Positions 16,913 through 24,118 of a stretch of DNA of 64,000 bases are shown here, piece by piece. Source of the DNA: Nocardioides humilatus (GTDB taxonomy: Bacteria > Actinomycetota > Actinomycetes > Propionibacteriales > Nocardioidaceae); assembly GCF_008373755.1 (NCBI RefSeq), contig NZ_VUJV01000001.1:992001-1056000 (forward strand), read 5' to 3'. The translations under genes and the position numbers were made by a program. The notes beneath the pieces were generated by a model. The model saw only the letters and a program-made list of their open reading frames with translations, was not told the origin of the DNA and did not search any database. How positions within the stretch are numbered: the first letter of the stretch is position 1; each line of letters starts with the position of its first letter.

Positions 16913-18091
16913 TCAAGACGCAGCGGGAAGTGCGGGTTTAGGCTTGGTGGTGGCGGGTTCGGGAAGTGACTGATCCGAAGAGCCGGTGTGGGGTTGTGAG
17001 CCGGTCGCGCTGGATTGAGAGACGTTGCCCCGGTGTCCTCCCGGACCCGTCGCCTTGATGGTGACGAGGTCGTCGAGCATGGTCTTGTAGACCAGGTCGG
17101 ACAGCCTGCGTTTGAGGCATCGCATCGCTTCTATGTTGCTCTTCCCGGCTGCGGTCTTGCGGTCGAAGTAGGAACGGCCTTCGCTGGGCCGGCGCAGCTG
17201 CACGGTGGCCATGATGTGCAGGGTCTTGTTGATCTGCCGGTTGCCCTTGCGCGACAGCCGATGCCGGACATGGTCGCCGGAGGAGGCGTCGATGGGTGCG
17301 GTGCCGTTCCAGGACGCGAAGTGGCCGCGAGTGGGGAACCGGGTGATGTCGCCGACCTCGACCAGAAGTCGAGCGGCACCGGAGGGCCCGATGCCGGGCA
17401 GGTCGAGCAGGGTGCTGCCGCTGGCAGCGACCAGCTCGACGAGCTCCTTGTTCGCGGCCTTCTTCCGGGTGTAGATCCGCTCGAGGTCGCCGACCAGTTC
17501 CGCAGCGACGCGGCGTCGGGTCTTGCCGGCCAGGTCACGTGGGCGGACCGTGGCCAGCAGCGCTTTGGCTTGAGCAGCGGAGAGGTCCTTCTTCGCCCCG
17601 CCCGGGATCAGTTCCAGCAGTAATGCGTGCAGTTGGCTGACCTTGCGGGTGTGCTCCTCCCCGAGGGATCGTCGGCGGTCGACCAGCAGGCGCAGCACCG
17701 CCAGGTCCTGGTCGTTGGCCACCGGCCGCAGGCCCGTCATCCGGGTCCCGACCAAGGCGATCGAGTGAGCATCGGTCGCGTCGGTCTTGCGACCCTGGCC
17801 GGTCGTGAAGACCCGCGCCCGAGCACTGAGCTTTGGCGGAACATCAACCACCTCCTCACCTCGGTCAACCAGTCGGACCGCCACATGGCGGCCGATCCCG
17901 TTGCAGCCCTCGATCGCCCAGACGCGGTCCTCGAACTGGCTGACGTAATCCATCAACGCGGCGAAACCGGCCTCATCGGTGCCGAACCGCTCACCGCAAA
18001 GGACCGTCTCGTCGGCCTCCATCACCTCGATCGTGACCGACCGTTTGTGCGGATCCATCCCGATCACGACCCGCGTCGTCGTCTCGTTCAC
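16913..18091 (-). CDS. IS110-family transposase (DEDD/serine recombinase)
   Basis: A 392-residue recombinase. The N-terminal RuvC-like DEDD domain shows Asp13 (VIGMDPHKRS), Glu61 (WAIEGCNG), Asp104 and Asp107 (RKTDATDAHS). A coiled middle (130-215) leads to the Transposase_20 domain with the helix-hairpin LLDLPGIGPSGAARLL near 228 and the SG motif of ASSGDHVRHRLSRKGN near 270, where IS110 enzymes carry the catalytic serine. All catalytic positions are intact, so the enzyme looks functional. It starts at GTG 18091. The long non-coding stretch upstream of the gene is where the IS110 subgroup encodes its bridge RNA. Confidence 0.95.
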   Translation of the reverse strand: MNETTTRVVIGMDPHKRSVTIEVMEADETVLCGERFGTDEAGFAALMDYVSQFEDRVWAIEGCNGIGRHVAVRLVDRGEEVVDVPPKLSARARVFTTGQGRKTDATDAHSIALVGTRMTGLRPVANDQDLAVLRLLVDRRRSLGEEHTRKVSQLHALLLELIPGGAKKDLSAAQAKALLATVRPRDLAGKTRRRVAAELVGDLERIYTRKKAANKELVELVAASGSTLLDLPGIGPSGAARLLVEVGDITRFPTRGHFASWNGTAPIDASSGDHVRHRLSRKGNRQINKTLHIMATVQLRRPSEGRSYFDRKTAAGKSNIEAMRCLKRRLSDLVYKTMLDDLVTIKATGPGGHRGNVSQSSATGSQPHTGSSDQSLPEPATTKPKPALPAAS

Positions 18092-18105
18092 TGCGCTTCT
18101 CCGAT

Positions 18106-18300
18106 GCTCGAACCAATGGGTTGTCGAGCCGGGAGGGCAACGCTACTTAGAGCTGGGCAGTCCCCTCTTGAGCCTCTCCTGGCCCTGGCGACGACCGGCC
18201 CGCGCATGCCACTAGAGAGCCACACGACGGGTCGTGGGCAGCCGCAACCGAGAGCGACGGACCGGACGCCTAGACCGAGCCTCGCCAGACACCGGTCCTA
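18106..18300 (-). ncRNA. Candidate bridge RNA of the IS110 element
   Basis: Folded by eye on the minus strand. A perfect 7-bp stem (18282-18288 with 18185-18191) closes a first loop that has an apical hairpin at 18219-18239. Next to it a second stem (18172-18183 with 18128-18138, ten pairs, one mismatch, one bulge) closes a second loop. The second loop contains AGAGGGG (18168-18162), identical to the transposase-side end of the element (16909-16903), and AAGTAGC (18148-18142), complementary to GCTACTT at the other end (18319-18313), as donor guides would be. The first loop contains CTAGTGGCA (18215-18207), which pairs with TGCCATTAG of the flanking repeat (16902-16894) with one G-T wobble, as a right target guide would. 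A left target guide is weak (GCGG only). Transcript ends are unknown. Confidence 0.72.
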
Positions 18301-18318
18301 CGGCAATGGAACAAGTAG

Positions 18319-18340
18319 CCGCTCGGCGGTCGCGGTGCCG
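18319..18340 (+). repeat. Degenerate continuation of the interrupted hairpin repeat
   Basis: CCGCTCGGCGGTCGCGGTGC matches the repeat consensus CCGCTCGGCG-TGCGCGGTGT with a few changes and marks the right flank of the IS110 insertion. Confidence 0.6.
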
Positions 18341-18344
18341 CCTC

Positions 18345-18581
18345 CTACCTGCCGCGTGTCGCCAGGGCCGGAGGAAGATGCCTCACCGGAAGAGACCACC
18401 CGGTCGCACGCGTGAGGGCCTCTTCGTACTGGAGGACCAGCTCGGTCAGCTCCTCACCACGCGCCACGACCTCGGTTGGCGGGGCGTCCGCCAGGCACGC
18501 GCTGAGGTGATCGTTGAGCGCCGACGCGATCCGAGGGATCAGGTCACGGCAGTGCTCTGTCGCACGCGGATCGTTGGCCAT
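18345..18581 (-). CDS. Small hypothetical protein
   Basis: An open frame for 78 residues starting MANDPRATEH at ATG 18581, or 11 residues longer from GTG 18614. It is predicted helical and acidic (ELTELVLQYEEALTR) with two cysteines and no recognised family. No clear ribosome-binding site precedes either start, and it lies wedged between the IS110 flank and a partial hairpin repeat, so it may be a remnant. Confidence 0.35.
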   Translation of the reverse strand: MANDPRATEHCRDLIPRIASALNDHLSACLADAPPTEVVARGEELTELVLQYEEALTRATGWSLPVRHLPPALATRGR

Positions 18582-18634
18582 GACCCAACTCTGCTCACTG
18601 TGCCGAACTGACACAACCAGCGCGTTGGCAGAGT

Positions 18635-18656
18635 CCCGCGGTGTCGCACGCTATGG
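18635..18656 (+). repeat. Partial GTGTCGCACGC hairpin repeat
   Basis: CCGCGGTGTCGCACGCTATGG matches the 3' half of the unit. It overlaps the stop codon of the gene ending at 18651. Confidence 0.6.
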
Positions 18657-19058
18657 CCTTGGCGGACGCAGGTTCGTGAGCTGATGTCGGGGCGGGCGCG
18701 CGCATTCCAGGCGCTTGCCGTCGGCGTATTCAAACGTGGTGCCCTCGTCGCCACCGTAGATCGTGAACTCAGCCTCTCCGAGGAGACCAATAGAGATCGT
18801 CGGCTCGTCCTGAGTCTTCTCGACAAGCTCGACGACAACCTTGCCCCTTGGACGGGTATCGACGGACGGTGCCACCAGTTCGCTCACGCCGTAGGTCCAA
18901 CGCAGTACGAGAAGACTGCCATCGAACGTGCAACTGTCGAATCTCGCCGGTTTGTCCTCGCCCAACCGGACGCTGTCCGACGACCGGATCCACCCGACGG
19001 TCGTGACAACAAGTGCGGCCGTGAGGAGACCCATCACAACCGCGATCCGTCTGCTCAT
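18651..19058 (-). CDS. Membrane-anchored hypothetical protein
   Basis: A 135-residue protein starting MSRRIAVVMGLLTAALVV, with one N-terminal transmembrane or signal segment (residues 5-22) and an extracytoplasmic beta-rich domain with two cysteines (FDSCTFDG and RLECARP) that could pair. No family recognised. The stop lies inside a partial hairpin repeat, which may have supplied the present C-terminus (RHQLTNLRPPRP). The start is not supported by an obvious ribosome site; an ATG 39 bp upstream (19097) is in frame. Confidence 0.55.
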   Translation of the reverse strand: MSRRIAVVMGLLTAALVVTTVGWIRSSDSVRLGEDKPARFDSCTFDGSLLVLRWTYGVSELVAPSVDTRPRGKVVVELVEKTQDEPTISIGLLGEAEFTIYGGDEGTTFEYADGKRLECARPPRHQLTNLRPPRP

Positions 19059-19143
19059 GCTCGATGCTCGCACAAGGGCATCCCGTTGGCGGGGCATCGG
19101 AAACGGCGTAAAGGTATATGCGTACTTGGCCGCAACCTCACAG

Positions 19144-19190
19144 GTGCGCGGTGTCGCACGCTACTGCCGCTCGGCGTGCGCGGCGATGCA
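19144..19190 (+). repeat. Hairpin repeat, about 1.5 units
   Basis: GTGCGCGGTGTCGCACGCTA, then CTGCCGCTCGGCGTGCGCGG, forming one and a half copies of the unit between two divergent small genes. Confidence 0.7.
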
Positions 19191-19245
19191 AGTCCGGCTC
19201 GCAGTTAGGCCGGTTGGACTGGCGACGACGTGGCATCCTCGTGTG

Positions 19246-19566
19246 ATGACCGACGGCGAGACCCACGATCCTGATCTCCAGGCACGCGCGGGTGCCACAG
19301 GCGCGGAGATCGCTCTCACTCTTCTCTCGCTCATCCTGTTGTTCGTGCTGATTGGCCCCGCGCTAGGCGATGAGTGCATGGGCGGTTGCAGCCCTACTAC
19401 CAGCGACAGACTGCGCGCGAGGTTGGCCGCGATCTTCTTGGTCTTCTCATATTGCGGGGAGGTCGCTCTAGCAGTCCGGCGCGGAGGTGTAACTGCCGTC
19501 GCTGTTCACGGGGTTTTCGGCGCGTTCATCCTCTTCGCGCTCTGGATCGGCGCGCCCATCGTTTAG
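19246..19566 (+). CDS. Small membrane protein, unknown function
   Basis: A 106-residue protein starting MTDGETHDPD at ATG 19246. It has three predicted membrane segments (about 20-40, 57-75 and 82-104) and a short external loop with a cysteine pair (GDECMGGCSP). No known family. Its base composition is lower in GC than that of its neighbours (for example TCATCCTGTTGTTCG), which fits an acquired gene in this repeat-rich accessory stretch. Confidence 0.5.
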   Translation: MTDGETHDPDLQARAGATGAEIALTLLSLILLFVLIGPALGDECMGGCSPTTSDRLRARLAAIFLVFSYCGEVALAVRRGGVTAVAVHGVFGAFILFALWIGAPIV

Positions 19567-19568
19567 GG

Positions 19569-19632
19569 CCGTGCGCGGTGTCGTCCGCTAATGCCGCTCG
19601 GCGTGCGCGGTGTCGCACGCTAATGCCGCTCG
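19569..19632 (+). repeat. Hairpin repeat, two tandem units
   Basis: Two consecutive units of about 32 bp, the first with CGTCCGC in place of CGCACGC, the second perfect. This tandem arrangement is the best model for the site that IS110 entered. Confidence 0.8.
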
Positions 19633-19676
19633 AAGGGCGCGGCCGTGCCGATTCCGGGACGCACACACCTTCAGGT

Positions 19677-21332
19677 CTAGCGATGCTTCTGAAAGGTGAG
19701 AACGATGTCGCGGCCTGTGAGAACGAGTGTCCGACCGTCCCGCTCTCCACGCTCGACTGATCGCAATGCGTCGAAGTAGAGGCCCGATGACACTGGCGAG
19801 TCCTCGAAGAACGGTGGGCAGCTGAGCATGAACCCTGACTTGGCTGCTGGTCTGAGGGACACTTCGTCCCCATCCACCCGTGGACGAAGGCCAACGAGTT
19901 CGCAGCCGACGAACGCTTGGGATGCCCTGGCGTGAACGACCAGCTCGACGCCCGCGTTTCGCGCTGGTGAGTACTGCTCGCCGTCGATCTCGGCTTCGAG
20001 AAGGCGCCACTGGCCGCTGAGGTCCTCGATGACGCCCACAGGGGCTTCCTGCGCTGCGGTCGTGGGCGGGGAGGACTGTGGTTCGGCTCCGGGGGTCCAG
20101 ATCCAGGTTTCGCTCGACAACTGCTGGGCGTCGAGGTCGTAGCCGCCGAAGAACACCAGCCGGCCGTCGGCCCAGGTCGCGGTGAGGTTGCTGTCGACCG
20201 CGGAATCGGGGATGCCGGGTTCGGTCCAGGTCCGTGTGGTGTCGTCAAAGACCCGGCCTTGCGTGGCGACGAGGGGGCCGTCGGCTGCCTCGACGCTCCA
20301 CGCCGGACCCGTGGCCCGGTCCTCGTAGTCGAGGCCGGGCACAGGCTCCCACTTGCCGGTGGCCGGGTCGAGCGCCCCCGCGGCTGGGTAGGACCGGCCC
20401 CAGTTGTTGGTCTGTCCTCCATCGGCGCTGCCCGGCTCGATTCCTATGATGCGTTCGCCGGTCCAGTAGTAGAGCCAGCCGATCATGCCGGTGCGCGGAA
20501 GGCGGGACCAGGATTCTCCGTCCCAGATGTCGGCCTGGGTGAGGGTCGGCTCGTCGGGGGCCGCCTCGTCGTAGTTCACGCCTGCCAGCACGATGCCAGC
20601 TGGAGTGGCGAAGAGGCCATCGACCGTCAGGGCAGGGGCGAGGTCGTCAGAGGGGAGGGTCGACCATGAACCGGTCGCCACGTCCAGGACGGACACGGTC
20701 CGGGCGCTGTTGACCGCGTAGACCTTGCCGTCGAGCTCGGTCCAGGGTCCGGCGTTGACGGTCGCGGGGGTGTAGAGCTCGTTCCATCGATCGGCGCCGG
20801 GGTCGTAGGTCCACCAGTCGCGGGCGTTGCCGGTCACGACGACGCCGTCGCTCACAACGGCCGGGGTGCCGCTGTCGACCCGGAGCGGTGGTGCGGCGAT
20901 CGTCCGCCAGGTGTCGGTGTGGGGGTTGTAGGCCGCAGCGTCCGACAGCGGGTCGCTCGCTTGGGCGCAGTCGGCGGTCGGGGGGCACGGGGTGTCTTGA
21001 TGTCCACCAATGACGAGCACGTCGTCACCCGTCCACGCCATGAGGGGCGCGTAGCGGGGAGTGAGCGGCGATCTTGCCGCCTTCGTCCAGCCACCCACTC
21101 GCGGCGCGGGTGCTGGCTCCTGGTCGTCCGAGCGGTCCCCGGGGCGCAGCGCGATGCCGGTGGTGAGTGTGACGGCACCGACGGCCGCAACGGTGGTGAC
21201 CACCCGCAGCGTTGTGCGGCGTCGGATGATCCTGCTACCGGCCACCAATGCCGGATGGGGGTCGCCCGGGCTGGCGTCGAGGCGGTCGAGGTCTTCACGC
21301 AGGGCGGTGGTCAGCCGTTCCTCGAGATTCAT
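19677..21332 (-). CDS. Sigma-factor-coupled membrane protein with Kelch propeller and META domain
   Basis: A 551-residue protein. The first 40 residues (MNLEERLTTALREDLDRLD...) are cytoplasmic, one transmembrane helix follows (about 44-65), then an extracytoplasmic Kelch-type propeller (about 80-420) with repeated YNPHTDTWRTI, YDPGADRWNEL, LDVATGSWSTL, LDPATGKWEPV and FDDTTRTWTEP blades. A C-terminal META/HslJ-like domain runs from LSGQWRLLEAEIDGE to the end. Its ATG overlaps the stop of the sigma factor gene (ATGA), so the two are coupled. The layout suggests an anti-sigma factor or sensor with an outside beta-propeller; no zinc anti-sigma motif is present. Confidence 0.8.
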   Translation of the reverse strand: MNLEERLTTALREDLDRLDASPGDPHPALVAGSRIIRRRTTLRVVTTVAAVGAVTLTTGIALRPGDRSDDQEPAPAPRVGGWTKAARSPLTPRYAPLMAWTGDDVLVIGGHQDTPCPPTADCAQASDPLSDAAAYNPHTDTWRTIAAPPLRVDSGTPAVVSDGVVVTGNARDWWTYDPGADRWNELYTPATVNAGPWTELDGKVYAVNSARTVSVLDVATGSWSTLPSDDLAPALTVDGLFATPAGIVLAGVNYDEAAPDEPTLTQADIWDGESWSRLPRTGMIGWLYYWTGERIIGIEPGSADGGQTNNWGRSYPAAGALDPATGKWEPVPGLDYEDRATGPAWSVEAADGPLVATQGRVFDDTTRTWTEPGIPDSAVDSNLTATWADGRLVFFGGYDLDAQQLSSETWIWTPGAEPQSSPPTTAAQEAPVGVIEDLSGQWRLLEAEIDGEQYSPARNAGVELVVHARASQAFVGCELVGLRPRVDGDEVSLRPAAKSGFMLSCPPFFEDSPVSSGLYFDALRSVERGERDGRTLVLTGRDIVLTFQKHR

Positions 21333-21862
21333 CGTCGTGTCCCTTCCGTCTCGAACGTGGTGCGGAGAGTGGCCAGGGCGGCCGCGGCCTGCGACTTGAC
21401 CGTCCCTGGTCGGCATCCGAGCACCTCGGCGATCTCCCGCTCGCTTAGGCCCTCGTAGTAACGGAGCACCACCACGGCGCGCTGGCGCGGTGGGAGCGCG
21501 CGGACGGCCTGCCAGGTCGCATCCCGCTCGAGCCAGTCGTCGTCTGAAGTAGGAGCGTCCTGAACGACGGGCACGCTCGACTCGCGCCGGCTCGACGCCT
21601 TGCGGTGCCGTGCGAGTGCGGCGTTGACGGCCATCCGGCGTAAGTAGGCAAGTCGGTCATCGGCAGCAGAGACCTTCGGCCACCGCGACCAGGCCTGTGC
21701 ATAGGCGGTCTGCAAGGCATCCTCGGTGAGCTGTCGATCTCCTGCGACGCCATAGACGGTGCGGAACAGGCGCGTCCAGGTCGCGGCGTAGAACGCCACG
21801 AAGTCGGCCTCCTGCTCTGCCACCGCCCACTCCTTGCCTCTGGCCCTTCGGTGCTCTGACAC
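21329..21862 (-). CDS. SigE-family ECF RNA polymerase sigma factor
   Basis: A 177-residue group 4 sigma factor with region 2 (FRTVYGVAGDRQLTEDALQTAY) at about 33-54 and region 4 (ALPPRQRAVVVLRYYEGLSE, CRPGTVKSQAAAALATLR) at about 121-167. Starts at GTG 21862. It is the first gene of a two-gene operon with the Kelch/META membrane protein. It is a distant paralogue of the sigma factor at 6633 and shares the scheme of coupling to a membrane protein, but with the opposite gene order. Confidence 0.92.
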   Translation of the reverse strand: MSEHRRARGKEWAVAEQEADFVAFYAATWTRLFRTVYGVAGDRQLTEDALQTAYAQAWSRWPKVSAADDRLAYLRRMAVNAALARHRKASSRRESSVPVVQDAPTSDDDWLERDATWQAVRALPPRQRAVVVLRYYEGLSEREIAEVLGCRPGTVKSQAAAALATLRTTFETEGTRR

Positions 21863-21960
21863 TCAGATGCTCCCTGGGACGCCATTGGTTCGGTGCGGGT
21901 TCCAGGTTCTTCTTCGGGAGGGCGGTCGAGGGGAACCGGATTGACATTGCGAGCAGTAAC

Positions 21961-22009
21961 CGCACGCTATTGCCGCTCGGTGTGCGCGGTGTCGCACGCT
22001 AATGCCGCA
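21961..22009 (+). repeat. Hairpin repeat, about 1.5 units
   Basis: CGCACGCTATTGCCGCTCGG, then TGTGCG-CGGTGT-CGCACGCTAATGCCG: the end of one unit and a full second unit, in the gap upstream of the sigma factor gene. It is the last copy seen in the window. Confidence 0.75.
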
Positions 22010-22068
22010 CAACGGGCTACAGCCCCGGGGCGCGGCCATCGCCCCGAACAAGGTCAGCTCACACAGAC

Positions 22069-23145
22069 CTAGCGCTTGAACCAGGCCGCGACGTCGGCGC
22101 GGAGCAACAGCCACAGCGTGGTGGCGGTGGCGACCAGCAGCACCACCAGGACCGGGTTGACCAGGGTCGCGGCGAGGACAAGGACCGCCGTCACCCCGGT
22201 GCAGACGGCAAGGGCGATGCGCGCCCAACCGACGCGGCGGAACGCGAGGACGGCCAGGACGATCGCAGCGAGGCACCACACCACGACGACTGCGGTGGTG
22301 ATGTAGACGCTGGTCGCGAGCTCGCCGCGGCTGAGCCCGGCGTAGTCGAAGTCGGGCTGCTGTTCCTCGATCATGTCGAAGAGCTCGTCCTGGGCGAAGG
22401 CCATCACCAGCGAGGTGACCAGCATCGATCCCGCGACGAGCGAGCAGAGCACCCAGACCGTGATGCAGGCGCCGATCAACGCGCCCGGCCGTCGCACGCG
22501 GACGGCAGCTGCGGGCGGCATCGGATAGACCGGCGGGGGCGCACCGAAGGGCTGGCCGTAGGGGCCGGGCTCAGCGGAGACGGGCGGCGCAAGAGCGGGC
22601 GGCGCCGGAGCGGGCGGAGGCGGCGGCGGGGCCGACGCGGCGGGCGGCTGGGGTGCGAACGGGTCGGGTCGACGCGGCGCCGGCGGGCCGGTGCGCACCA
22701 GCGGCCGAGGCACCCACGGCCGCCCGGCGAACCAGTCACGCGAGGGCTGCAGCCAGAGCATCACGATGCCGGCGATCACCATCGGCGCGAAGAACCCGGC
22801 GGTGGCGAAGCCACCGATCAGGACCAGCGGCGCGAGCAGGGTGAGGGCGAGCCGAGCGCTGGTCGAGCGGCGCAGTGCCTGGAAGCCCAGGATGGTCGAC
22901 GCGGTCGCCGCTCCGGCGGCGATCATGCAGAGGACCCGGATCGTCGTCTCGAGGGTGTTGGTGCCGAGCCCGGTGCCCTCGAACGGCTGCTCGGAGAGCA
23001 CCTTCTGCAGCTGCTCCTGGAACTCCAGGGTGTGGAGCGTCGAGATGCGCTGCCAGGCTGTCGCGACCAAGATCACCGAGCCGCCGATGATCAGCCACCC
23101 GGCGAAGGTGACCTGTCCCGGGCGCGGCGCCTCCTTCTCGCTCAT
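22069..23145 (-). CDS. Multipass membrane protein with proline-rich linker
   Basis: A 358-residue protein of unknown function. N-terminal membrane segments lie at about 14-32, 68-88, 97-115 and 118-132; a proline/alanine-rich linker (about 150-215, runs such as APPPPPPAPAPP) follows; three or four more segments fill the C-terminal half (about 227-250, 282-305, 312-345). The linker resembles the cytoplasmic regions of actinobacterial envelope proteins. No motif points to a transport or enzymatic role. The gene is transcribed alone, in the same direction as the esterase gene upstream of it. Confidence 0.7.
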   Translation of the reverse strand: MSEKEAPRPGQVTFAGWLIIGGSVILVATAWQRISTLHTLEFQEQLQKVLSEQPFEGTGLGTNTLETTIRVLCMIAAGAATASTILGFQALRRSTSARLALTLLAPLVLIGGFATAGFFAPMVIAGIVMLWLQPSRDWFAGRPWVPRPLVRTGPPAPRRPDPFAPQPPAASAPPPPPPAPAPPALAPPVSAEPGPYGQPFGAPPPVYPMPPAAAVRVRRPGALIGACITVWVLCSLVAGSMLVTSLVMAFAQDELFDMIEEQQPDFDYAGLSRGELATSVYITTAVVVVWCLAAIVLAVLAFRRVGWARIALAVCTGVTAVLVLAATLVNPVLVVLLVATATTLWLLLRADVAAWFKR

Positions 23146-23193
23146 GCCTCCATTGGATCAGACGTACCGTGACGTGCCGCAGGCGGCCGCGGG

Positions 23194-24054
23194 TCAGTGC
23201 GACAAGGCAGCCGCGACGATCTGCGCTTGCGCGGTCGCGCCGACCAGGCCGGGGTGCACGGGCTGGCCCGAGAGCGGCGGTTCGACCCACCGGACGCCGC
23301 GCGCCTTGCACGCGTCGTGGCCGATCGACTGCGAGAAGACGTCGATGACGGTCGCGTCGTGCGCGGCGGCCTGAGCGGCGAGCATGTCGTTGAGGTGCAC
23401 CTGGAGAGCGTGCAGATAGGCGGTGTCGCCGGTCGTGAGCGGCAGCTTCCCGAAGCAACGCCCCGAGGCGGGCGTGATCGTCGGGTAGTTGACGACGTAG
23501 ACCTCGGCGTCGGGCGAGCGGTCGTGGATCGCCTGCAGAGCAGCACCGATGTTGGCGGCATCGGCGTCGACGAGCTGGTCGAACCGGTCGCCGTAGGCCT
23601 GCTGGCAGGGCGCGCCCTTGTCGAGCACCGCGACCGGCGCGAACGCACCGCACATCAAGATGGCGCTGGCGAACAGGTTGTTGTCGTTGCCGCCGATGCC
23701 GATGGTGACCACTGCCTCGGTGCCGTCGAGGGCGTCGAGCTGCGGGGGCGTGTTCTTGTACTGCGCCTTGGTCATGTGGCCGACGTTGGCTCCGCCGCAG
23801 GTCACGTCGGTCAGGTCGAGACCGAGCTGGGCGGCAACCTGCTTGGGGTAATTCCGTGCGGACTGGAGGCACGCCGGGTTGACCCCCGGCGTCAGCGGGA
23901 ACACCCCGGAGTCGGCCGAGTAGGAGTCGCCGAGGGCCACGTAGCGGTTGTTCTCGGTCGCGGTCTGCGCCGGCGCCGGCACTCCGACGGACGCGACCGC
24001 CGCGGTGATCACCGCAGCACTTCCCAGGAACGAACGCAGACGACCGTGGACCAT
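23194..24054 (-). CDS. Secreted SGNH/GDSL esterase-lipase
   Basis: A 286-residue exported hydrolase. A signal peptide (1-32, ending AQTA) is followed by block I ALGDSYSADSG with the nucleophilic serine, a glycine of the oxyanion hole in CGGANVGHM, block III GIGGNDNN with the Asn, and the catalytic histidine in QPVHPGLVG near residue 270. Six cysteines would form disulfides, as in streptomycete secreted lipases. The ATG at 24054 faces a TetR gene across two identical-core operators, so expression is probably controlled by that regulator. Confidence 0.9.
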   Translation of the reverse strand: MVHGRLRSFLGSAAVITAAVASVGVPAPAQTATENNRYVALGDSYSADSGVFPLTPGVNPACLQSARNYPKQVAAQLGLDLTDVTCGGANVGHMTKAQYKNTPPQLDALDGTEAVVTIGIGGNDNNLFASAILMCGAFAPVAVLDKGAPCQQAYGDRFDQLVDADAANIGAALQAIHDRSPDAEVYVVNYPTITPASGRCFGKLPLTTGDTAYLHALQVHLNDMLAAQAAAHDATVIDVFSQSIGHDACKARGVRWVEPPLSGQPVHPGLVGATAQAQIVAAALSH

Positions 24055-24073
24055 GGCGAAACCCCTCCCGATT

Positions 24074-24114
24074 GGTACGTGTTCGTACCGATGTGGGCGG
24101 TACGCTAACGTACC
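24074..24114. promoter_or_regulatory. Paired TetR operators GGTACG-N4-CGTACC
   Basis: Two perfect palindromes with the same half-sites, GGTACGTGTTCGTACC (24074-24089) and GGTACGCTAACGTACC (24099-24114), have centres 25 bp apart between the divergent esterase (24054) and tetR (24119) starts. The second ends 4 bp before the tetR ATG. They are the likely binding sites of the adjacent regulator for autorepression and control of the esterase gene. Confidence 0.8.
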
Positions 24115-24118
24115 GCTC

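Larger units (their letters stand above)
16903..18320 (-). mobile_element. IS110-family insertion sequence, about 1.4 kb
   Basis: The element consists of the transposase gene, a short 3' end of about 10 bp after the stop codon, and a 5' non-coding end of about 227 bp. Ends were placed by rejoining the flanks: ...CACGCTAATGGCA on the left plus CCGCTCGGCGGTCGCGG on the right closely rebuilds the tandem repeat seen elsewhere (TAATG-CCGCTCGGCG). A CC dinucleotide occurs at both junctions (16903-16904 and 18319-18320) and may be the core retained on insertion. There are no long terminal inverted repeats, as expected for IS110. Exact ends are uncertain by a few bases. Confidence 0.8.

Noticed and set aside
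16773-16973. Small plus-strand frame beginning MRVELIGADRINQ
   Set aside because: It runs through a hairpin repeat into the 3' end of the transposase gene, has no ribosome site and no recognisable domain.
16909-18615. TGTGTCA near 16909 and TGACACA near 18609 as terminal inverted repeats of the IS110 element
   Set aside because: The guide matches and the rebuilt target place the left end near 18318, well inside 18609, and IS110 elements do not need terminal inverted repeats. The 7-bp match is probably chance.
19569-19632. The tandem hairpin units as the start of a CRISPR array
   Set aside because: Units abut without spacers and other copies are scattered singly; they behave as a dispersed repeat.
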